DNA of 64,000 nucleotides, taken from the NCBI RefSeq assembly GCF_001905445.1, contig NZ_LIVQ01000004.1:67462-131461 (forward strand). Direction: 5' to 3'. The notes below the pieces were generated by a model, which had not been told where the DNA came from, did no database searches, and was given only the letters and a program-made list of their open reading frames with translations. A program made the translations under genes and the position numbers. This stretch comes from Streptomyces sp. CB00455. GTDB taxonomy: Bacteria; Actinomycetota; Actinomycetes; Streptomycetales; Streptomycetaceae. Below, one piece after another: positions 58,908 to 64,000 of the stretch (position 1 is its first letter; every line of letters starts with the position of its first letter).

Positions 58908-59939
58908 TCAGCCCTTCTGCGCCAGTACGGCGCCCAGTTCGGCCAGCAGCTCGCTGCCGCAGCCCAGGTACGCGTCCAGCTGGCGCCCCCACAGGAAGTG
59001 CCGGTGGACGGGATGCTCCAGGTCGGCGCCCGTGCCGCCGTGCAGGTGCTGGCCCGTGTGCACCACGCGCTTGCCCGCCTCCGAGGCCCACCAGGCCGCC
59101 GTCAGCGCGTGCTCACGAGCGTCGAGCCCCTGGTCGGTCCGCCAGGCCGCCTCGTAGGCGGTGACCCGGATCGCCTCGGTGTCCATGTGGGCGTCGGCCG
59201 CACGGAGCATGACCGCCTGGTGGGTGGAGAGCGGCCGCCCGAACTGTTCCCGCGCCGAGGTGTACGCCACCGCCCGGGCCAGCGAGCCCGCGCACACGCC
59301 GGCCTGGAGCCCTGCGAAGGCGGTACGGGCGGCGGCGAGGGTGTCCTCGTAGGCCTCCGGGCCCGTCCCGACCCGCTCCGCCTCGGCTCCGGTCAAGGTC
59401 AGCCGGCCGGCCGACCAGGGCGCCGTGGTCTCCACCGGCGCGGTGGCCACGCCGGGCGCGTCCGTCCGTATGAGCCACAGGACCCGGTCCTCGTCCGGGA
59501 CCAGTACGTGCGTGGCGTCGCGCAGCCAGGGCACGACCGCGGCGGTGCCGGTGAGACCACCGTCCGGGGAGGCGGTGACGGCGCGGCGGACCGGGAAGGC
59601 GCCGGTGGCCACCGCTTCGCCCGTCCGGAGGGAGGGCAGCAGACGGGCGCGCTGCTCGGCGCTCCCATGAGCGGCCAGGGGCAGGATCCCGTACACGCAG
59701 GTGGCGGCGTAGGGGACCTGCGCGGTGGTGCGGCCCTGCTCCTCCAGCAGCAGGACCAGGCCGAGCAGGCCGACGTCCTGGACGGCGGCTATCAGCCCGC
59801 AGGAGGCGAGGGCCTTCCACAGCTCGGAGTCGCTGCCGGTGCCCGCGGCGGCGAGGCGTTCGTGCGTGGCCAGGTCGCGGAAGATGCTCGCGGCGAGACC
59901 GGCCGCCGCCGCCTGCTCCTCGGTGGGGTGGAAGTCCAT
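58908..59939 (-). CDS. Acyl-CoA dehydrogenase, ChsE1/FadE28-like
   Basis: 343 residues, ATG 59939 shares one base with the upstream stop. Short acyl-CoA dehydrogenase with AREQFGRPLSTHQAVMLRAADAHM and a Glu-poor active site, as in one half of the alpha2beta2 heterotetramers ChsE1-ChsE2 (339 and 387 residues in mycobacteria). Oxidises the side-chain acyl-CoA together with the partner at 60988-62166. Confidence 0.83.
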   Translation of the reverse strand: MDFHPTEEQAAAAGLAASIFRDLATHERLAAAGTGSDSELWKALASCGLIAAVQDVGLLGLVLLLEEQGRTTAQVPYAATCVYGILPLAAHGSAEQRARLLPSLRTGEAVATGAFPVRRAVTASPDGGLTGTAAVVPWLRDATHVLVPDEDRVLWLIRTDAPGVATAPVETTAPWSAGRLTLTGAEAERVGTGPEAYEDTLAAARTAFAGLQAGVCAGSLARAVAYTSAREQFGRPLSTHQAVMLRAADAHMDTEAIRVTAYEAAWRTDQGLDAREHALTAAWWASEAGKRVVHTGQHLHGGTGADLEHPVHRHFLWGRQLDAYLGCGSELLAELGAVLAQKG

Positions 59940-60991
59940 CACTCCGCACTCCCGCGGAAGACGGGGAGTTCGAGTTCGTCGTCGACGCGCGTGAACTCCA
60001 GCCGGACGGGCTGGCCGATGCGGACCTTGTCGTAGGGGACGCCGGTGATGTTGCCGACCACGCGGACGCCCTCGGCGAGCTCGACGAGCGCGACCGCGTA
60101 GGGCGGGTCGAAGGCGGGGAAGGGCGGGTGGTGCATGACGACATAGCTGAAGACGGTGCCGGAGCCGGACGCCTCGACGGTGTCCCAGTCCGGGGAGGCG
60201 CAGGCGTTGCAGCCGGGGAGCCACGGGAACCGGAGGGTGGCGCAGGAAGTGCAGCGCTGGATCAGCAGCCTGTGGTCGCGGACGCCGTCCCAGAAGCCGC
60301 GGTTGTCGCGGTTGATCACCGGACGGGGGCGTTGCGCCCTGGGCCGAGCCGGAGCGCCGGGCTCCTGCCGGGGTCGCGCGGCGGGGGCGTACCTGAGGAT
60401 CCGGAAGCGGTGCGTGCCGGCGAGTGCCCCGTCCGCCTGGACGTTCATGCGGGTGGTGACGAAGTGGCCTGTGCCCAGCCTGGTCGTCTTGCGGGCGGAC
60501 ACGGACTCGATGACGGCGTCGAAGGTGACCGTCTCGCCGGGACGCAGCGGGCGCAGGTACTCCTGCTCGCAGTCGGTGGCCACGACCGAGGTGAAGCCGG
60601 CGGCGTCGAGCAGTGCGGAGAGGTCGTCGTAGGCGGTCGAGCGGTCCGTGTGGCCGCAGAGTCCGCCCATCGTCCATGCCTGGAGCATGGTGGGCGGGGC
60701 GATGGCGTCCGGGCCGGTGTAGGCGGGGTGGGCATCGCCCATCGCCTCGCACCAGTGGCGGATCATCGGCCGGTTCACGGCGTCCTTGCCCCGGCCGCCC
60801 GTGACGGCGGGCAGACCTTCGAAGGTCCTCAGGCGTGCGTGGAAGTGCGCGGCGTCGTCCGCGGGCCGGGCCGCTTCGGCGCGGGGCAGGGCAGTGGCGG
60901 GGGCCGGGGCGGTGGGGGGCGCCTGGCCGGTCCCGGGTGAAGGATGGGGAGCGGGGGTCCGGCCTGTCCGGTCGGGTGCGTCTGCCGTCAT
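59939..60991 (-). CDS. MaoC N-terminal/DUF35 OB-fold protein, ChsH2-like
   Basis: 350 residues. Residues ~45-200 are a MaoC-type hotdog (RPMIRHWCEAMGDAHPAYTGPDAIAPPTMLQAWTMGG). Residues ~225-345 are a DUF35 module: zinc rubredoxin-like CTSCATLRFPWLPGCNAC (four Cys) and an OB-fold (GTVFSYVVMHHPPFPAFDPPYAVALVEL). ChsH2 has the same order (311 residues) and uses the DUF35 domain to bind Ltp2. The Pro/Ala-rich N-terminus is extra. Coupled on both sides by overlaps. Confidence 0.87.
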   Translation of the reverse strand: MTADAPDRTGRTPAPHPSPGTGQAPPTAPAPATALPRAEAARPADDAAHFHARLRTFEGLPAVTGGRGKDAVNRPMIRHWCEAMGDAHPAYTGPDAIAPPTMLQAWTMGGLCGHTDRSTAYDDLSALLDAAGFTSVVATDCEQEYLRPLRPGETVTFDAVIESVSARKTTRLGTGHFVTTRMNVQADGALAGTHRFRILRYAPAARPRQEPGAPARPRAQRPRPVINRDNRGFWDGVRDHRLLIQRCTSCATLRFPWLPGCNACASPDWDTVEASGSGTVFSYVVMHHPPFPAFDPPYAVALVELAEGVRVVGNITGVPYDKVRIGQPVRLEFTRVDDELELPVFRGSAE

Positions 60992-62166
60992 CGCTTTCTG
61001 CCCTTCATGCCGAGCCGCATCATGGCGACGATCTCGCGCTGGACCTCGCTGACCCCGCCGCCGAAGGTGTTGATCTGCGCGGCCCGGTTCATCCGCTCCA
61101 GCTCGCCGCCTGCGAAGGCGGCGCGCCCGCGTACGAGCGCCTCCTCGCCGACCGCCTCCTGGCACATCCGGTAGACCTCCACGGCTGATTCCGTGCCGAG
61201 GAACTTCACGCCGCTGGCGTCTCCGGGAGCCAGGGTGCCGCCGCCCACGTCCTGGACGAGGCGCCAGTTGAGGAGACGTACGGCGGCCAGCCGGGCGTGT
61301 GCTTCGGCGAGCCGGGACCGCACCCAGGGGAGGTCGGCCCGGCGCTCGCCGGTGACCTGGTCGGGGGTACGGGCGTGTTCCAGCGCGGCTTCGTAGAAGT
61401 CCTCCGCCTGCATCCCGAGGGCGGCGAGGGCCACACGCTCGTGGTTGAGCTGGTTGGTGATCAGGCCCCAGCCGCCGTGCTCGGGACCGACCAGGTTGCC
61501 CGCGGGCACGCGTACGGAGTCGTAGTACGTCGCCGTGGTGGTGAGCCCGCCGACGGTGTCGATCGGGGTCCACGAGAATCCTGCGGCGTCGGTGGGCACC
61601 AGGATGATCGAGATGCCCTCGTGCTTGGGTGCCTGCGGGTCGGTACGGCAGGCGAGCCAGATCCAGTCGGCGTTCTGGGCGTTGGAGGTGAAGACCTTCT
61701 GCCCGTCGATCACCCATTGCGCGCCGTCGCCGTCGCCGTCGGCCACCGCACCCGTGCGGACGGCGCGCGTACGCAGTGAGGCGAGGTCGGTGCCGGCCTC
61801 GGGTTCGGAGTAGCCGATGGCGAAGACGGTGTCGCCCCTGAGGATCCGGGGCAGGAAGTAGTCCTTCTGTTCCTGGGTCCCGTACCGCATCAGGGTCGGC
61901 CCCACGGTGTTCAGCGTGACCATGGAGACGGGGGCTCCGGCCCGGTATGCCTCGTCGAAGAAGACGAACTGCTCCTCGGGACCGCGCCCTTGGCCGCCGT
62001 ACTCGACGGGCCAGCCGAGACCCAGCAACCCGTCGGCGCCGATGCGCCGCAGCAGTTCGCGCCGGTGGACGGGGTCTTCCGCAAGACCGTCCGGCAACAG
62101 GTCCTTGAAGTACTGCCGCAGTCGGGCGCGCAGCCGCAACTTGTCTTCGGTCGGGGCGAGGTGCAC
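60988..62166 (-). CDS. Acyl-CoA dehydrogenase, ChsE2/FadE29-like
   Basis: 392 residues from GTG with GGGAGG 8-9 bases upstream. Full acyl-CoA dehydrogenase with FAD-binding YSEPEAGTDLASLRT and TYYDSVRVPAGNLVG, and the C-terminal region INTFGGGVSEVQREIVAMM. First gene of the operon; with the ChsE1-like protein it would form the heterotetramer that dehydrogenates the three-carbon steroid side chain. Control through the palindrome just upstream is likely. Confidence 0.87.
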   Translation of the reverse strand: MHLAPTEDKLRLRARLRQYFKDLLPDGLAEDPVHRRELLRRIGADGLLGLGWPVEYGGQGRGPEEQFVFFDEAYRAGAPVSMVTLNTVGPTLMRYGTQEQKDYFLPRILRGDTVFAIGYSEPEAGTDLASLRTRAVRTGAVADGDGDGAQWVIDGQKVFTSNAQNADWIWLACRTDPQAPKHEGISIILVPTDAAGFSWTPIDTVGGLTTTATYYDSVRVPAGNLVGPEHGGWGLITNQLNHERVALAALGMQAEDFYEAALEHARTPDQVTGERRADLPWVRSRLAEAHARLAAVRLLNWRLVQDVGGGTLAPGDASGVKFLGTESAVEVYRMCQEAVGEEALVRGRAAFAGGELERMNRAAQINTFGGGVSEVQREIVAMMRLGMKGRKR

Positions 62167-62201
62167 GGCGCAGGCCTCCCGGCATCACATCATCGCGTTA
62201 C

Positions 62202-62234
62202 CTGACTGTCCGTCAGTTATGCTGGTGATGTCAA
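62202..62234 (-). promoter_or_regulatory. Palindromic operator and -35 box before the igr-like operon
   Basis: Inverted repeat CTGAC-TGTCC-GTCAG (62202-62216), 36 bases before the first start codon, with TTGACA (62234-62229 on the minus strand) upstream as a -35 box; the -10 would overlap the palindrome. Fits a TetR-type repressor site. Confidence 0.5.
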
Positions 62235-62239
62235 GGCCG

Positions 62240-62639
62240 GGTGGTGGGTCCGGCCGGCGGCCTGCCGGGATGCGGACCCCGCAGCCAGGACGGGATGAGC
62301 CTTTCGCCCGATCACCGCGTCCCGGGCATGCCGAAAAAGGCCGCGCCGTCCGGGAACCCCGCCGTCTCCCGGGCATGCGGCCCTGCCCAATGCCAAAATT
62401 CGCGCCACCTGGCACGCCCCCCGGCGCCCGCCGGGGTGTTCCTCGGTGCCCGCGCCGGGGCACGCACGGCGCGATCCGCGGTCATCCGTGACCGGGCTCC
62501 AGCGCCTGCTTCTGATGTCGTTCGCCTGTACGTTCCTGCCCGGGGCGGTTGGCATGCCGACGACGCCGGGCCCTGCGACTGTGATGGTGACTGCAACTGC
62601 AACTGCAACTGCGACAGCGAGTACGACCGGGGTGCGCGG
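62240..62639. other. Intergenic region with CTGCAA tandem repeat
   Basis: No gene recognised. Around 62580-62612 the hexamer AACTGC/GCAACT is repeated four times. Frames are open only through composition. Confidence 0.5.
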
Positions 62640-63041
62640 TTACGCGGCGAGTGCGAGCACACGGCGGGGCGGTTCGGTGACGGGCGCGGTTCCGGTGGCG
62701 ACGGGGGCCACGGTTCGGCCGGCGGTACCGGGCCCGGCACCCATAGCCTCAGCGGTGGTGGAGCGTCGGACCGAGGGGGACTTGCCGTGCGCCTCGGCGC
62801 GGATCCGCTGCTTGATGGTGGGCGGGAGCGAACCACCCCGCATCATCTCCCGCCAGGTCCGCCTCGCGGCGACGGTCGGGCGGCGACGCACCGCGGCGGC
62901 CGGGGCGGCCGGGGCGGCGGGGGCCGACACGGAGGCGGCGGCCGGGCTGGCCTTCCCACGGAGGCCGAAGGAGGTGAGAAGGGCCACGAGGGCGGAAAAA
63001 ACCGCGGTCCAGATCGAGTTGATGATGCTGCGGTTGGCCAT
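62640..63041 (-). CDS. Small membrane-anchored conserved protein
   Basis: 133 residues from ATG 63041. N-terminal span NSIWTAVFSALVALLTSFGL, an Ala/Pro-rich linker, a conserved-looking stretch RRTWREMMRGGSLPPTIKQRIRAEAHGKSPS, and a variable end. I recall similar uncharacterised Streptomyces proteins but cannot name a family with certainty. Confidence 0.65.
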   Translation of the reverse strand: MANRSIINSIWTAVFSALVALLTSFGLRGKASPAAASVSAPAAPAAPAAAVRRRPTVAARRTWREMMRGGSLPPTIKQRIRAEAHGKSPSVRRSTTAEAMGAGPGTAGRTVAPVATGTAPVTEPPRRVLALAA

Positions 63042-63468
63042 GACGAATGCCTCATTTCGCGATGTTGGGACGGGCGGATCTGAATACATTCGTCATGATG
63101 TGGCCGCAACCGCACCGCTCCCACGACCCGCGCCGATCGTCCGACAAACACCACTCGGAAGGCCCAAGAACCCCCTGGAAGGGGCTGAATTCCAGCAGGA
63201 AACGTCCTGTGGCACTCCGCGGCAGGGAACACACCGTCTACCAAGGCCGGCAAGGCCCAGCGGCTATCAAGGGCCCTGACCCCGCCCGCCAGAACGGCAG
63301 GCAGGTCCGGAACTAACCGGCAACCTGAAAATTCCGATGCTCGCCTTACCCCGACAGGGACGGACCGCTCGCCGGCAGCGGGACCCCCTGGGGAGCGGAG
63401 CTCGAGGAGCCCAGCACCATCTCGCGGTCCCCATTCCGGTTCTACGCCGGGAGAGACGGAGCGAGCAG
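63042..63468. other. Intergenic region, no gene seen
   Basis: AT-richer leader next to the small membrane protein start (TCATTTCGCGATG), otherwise without protein-like frames. Confidence 0.5.
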
Positions 63469-63503
63469 AGAGGGCGGGCACCCGATTCGGGTGCCCGCCC
63501 TCT
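63469..63503 (-). terminator. Terminator of tRNA-Ser(TGA)
   Basis: Perfect 16-bp inverted repeat AGAGGGCGGGCACCCG / CGGGTGCCCGCCCTCT with a 3-nt loop. Confidence 0.9.
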
Positions 63504-63529
63504 GACCTGCTACTTCTCTGACCTGCAAG

Positions 63530-63614
63530 CGGTGGGTGTGGGATTTGAACCCACGGTGACTCGCGCCACGACGGTTTTCAAGACCGTTCCCTTAGGCCGC
63601 TCGGGCAACCCACC
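63530..63614 (-). tRNA. tRNA-Ser(TGA)
   Basis: 85 nt. Acceptor GGTGGGT/ACCCACC, discriminator G, anticodon loop CTTGAAA, long variable arm, T-loop TTCAAAT. CCA not encoded. Reads UCA codons. Confidence 0.95.
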
Positions 63615-63664
63615 TGGCGGGTACAGCGTACCGGCCAGGCAGGGGTGGCGGGGCCGGTGAGGTA

Positions 63665-64000
63665 TCAGGCCGTCTGGGCCTTGTCGTAGGCCGCCTTGGC
63701 CTCGTTTCCGAAGTACGGGCCGAACATCCGGTTCGGCAGGAAGGTGTAGCCGAAGCTGTTCACCGAGACCTGGGTCCCGAGGCCGGTGGCCTCGTTGAAG
63801 TCCTGGAACCAGGGGCCGCCGCTGGAGCCGCCGGTCATGTTGCAGGCCAGGCCGTGGTCCTTGGTCAGCAGGAAGTCCTTCGAGCTGTTGCCGCTGCAGT
63901 AGACCAGTTTCGTGCCGTCGTACGGGGCTGCGGCCGGGAAGCCGAAGGAGTACATCTTCTTGTTGTAGCCACCGTTGAAGAGGATGCCCTGGGCGCCCAC
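63665..64000 (-). CDS. Trypsin-like serine peptidase, C-terminal part
   Basis: The frame is open to the right edge; at least 111 residues are visible. NMTGGSSGGPWFQDF contains the catalytic Ser of the GxSGGPW motif, preceded by YCSGNSSKDFLLTKDHGLAC and followed by VSVNSFGYTFLPNRMFGPYFG, the pattern of secreted Streptomyces V8/trypsin-like peptidases. The His and Asp of the triad would lie outside the window. Confidence 0.85.
   Translation of the reverse strand: MGAQGILFNGGYNKKMYSFGFPAAAPYDGTKLVYCSGNSSKDFLLTKDHGLACNMTGGSSGGPWFQDFNEATGLGTQVSVNSFGYTFLPNRMFGPYFGNEAKAAYDKAQTA

Overview
The window is a high-GC (about 70%) actinobacterial chromosome segment, almost certainly Streptomyces. Supporting signs are two adjacent SigB/F-type sigma genes in a upp - tadA - sigF/sigN order that I recall from Streptomyces coelicolor, an SSI-family protease inhibitor, GTG/TTG starts with GGAGG-type ribosome sites, and three perfect copies of the 14-bp Streptomyces ParB site. 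The parS copies and the gene order suggest the right part is core chromosome in the wider oriC region.

Left part (1 to about 20.4 kb): an integrated mobile region inside a tRNA-Ser(GGA) locus. Only the 3' part of that tRNA, starting in the anticodon loop, remains at 20374-20429; the intact gene should lie left of the window. Cargo and machinery, left to right: the C-terminal end of a type III restriction subunit; tyrosine integrase plus excisionase; a XRE regulator divergent from a DnaB-N/RecA-type replication ATPase; an array of ten 8-bp iteron-like motifs; a DUF2637 membrane protein; a perfect 18-bp palindrome; and a MobC/relaxase pair. This is an actinomycete integrative element with a mobilisation (MOB) module; no FtsK-like TraB is visible. 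Next comes a XRE regulator divergent from a tightly coupled cassette: three tiny ORFs, an ATP-grasp ligase, a pol-beta-type nucleotidyltransferase, a cysteinyl-tRNA synthetase paralogue whose zinc/substrate cysteine is replaced by Asp, and a 2OG-Fe(II) oxygenase, followed by an EstB-like serine hydrolase. I consider this cassette the best candidate for an undescribed system, probably amino-acid or peptide tailoring. A membrane protein, a lower-GC DUF3644 gene and a membrane-anchored protein follow.

Junction (20.2-21.7 kb): GGTCTCA-type direct repeats occur three times around the tRNA fragment and a decayed VapC toxin with its antitoxin, which looks like the scar of repeated integration.

Core region (21.7-37 kb): DoxX, VOC, HhH-GPD, cupin, OpcA, a HerA-like ATPase, a LytR_C protein, upp, a universal stress protein, a tRNA-deaminase-associated protein plus tadA, tRNA-Ser(CGA), small secreted and membrane proteins, then the sigF and sigN-like sigma genes and a lipoprotein.

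37-50 kb: a DHA2 efflux pump behind a MarR remnant that still has twin operators; a TetR regulator; a four-gene operon (response regulator, sensor kinase, GT2-GtrA glycosyltransferase, GT39 membrane glycosyltransferase); an amidohydrolase; a coupled Lrp/AsnC - DUF2797 pair; a gluconolactonase remnant; a PH-domain protein; and tRNA-Arg(ACG) and tRNA-Ser(GCT).

50-64 kb: an SSI-like inhibitor, a 1104-residue PAS/pseudokinase/receiver protein, an ABM-domain membrane protein, an acyl-CoA ligase, two intergenic parS sites, a SigE-family ECF sigma factor, and a five-gene overlapping operon matching, gene for gene in type and length, the mycobacterial igr cholesterol side-chain operon (two acyl-CoA dehydrogenases, two MaoC-type hydratase subunits, an Ltp2-like aldolase/thiolase). 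The window closes with a small membrane-anchored protein, tRNA-Ser(TGA) and a trypsin-like protease cut by the right edge.
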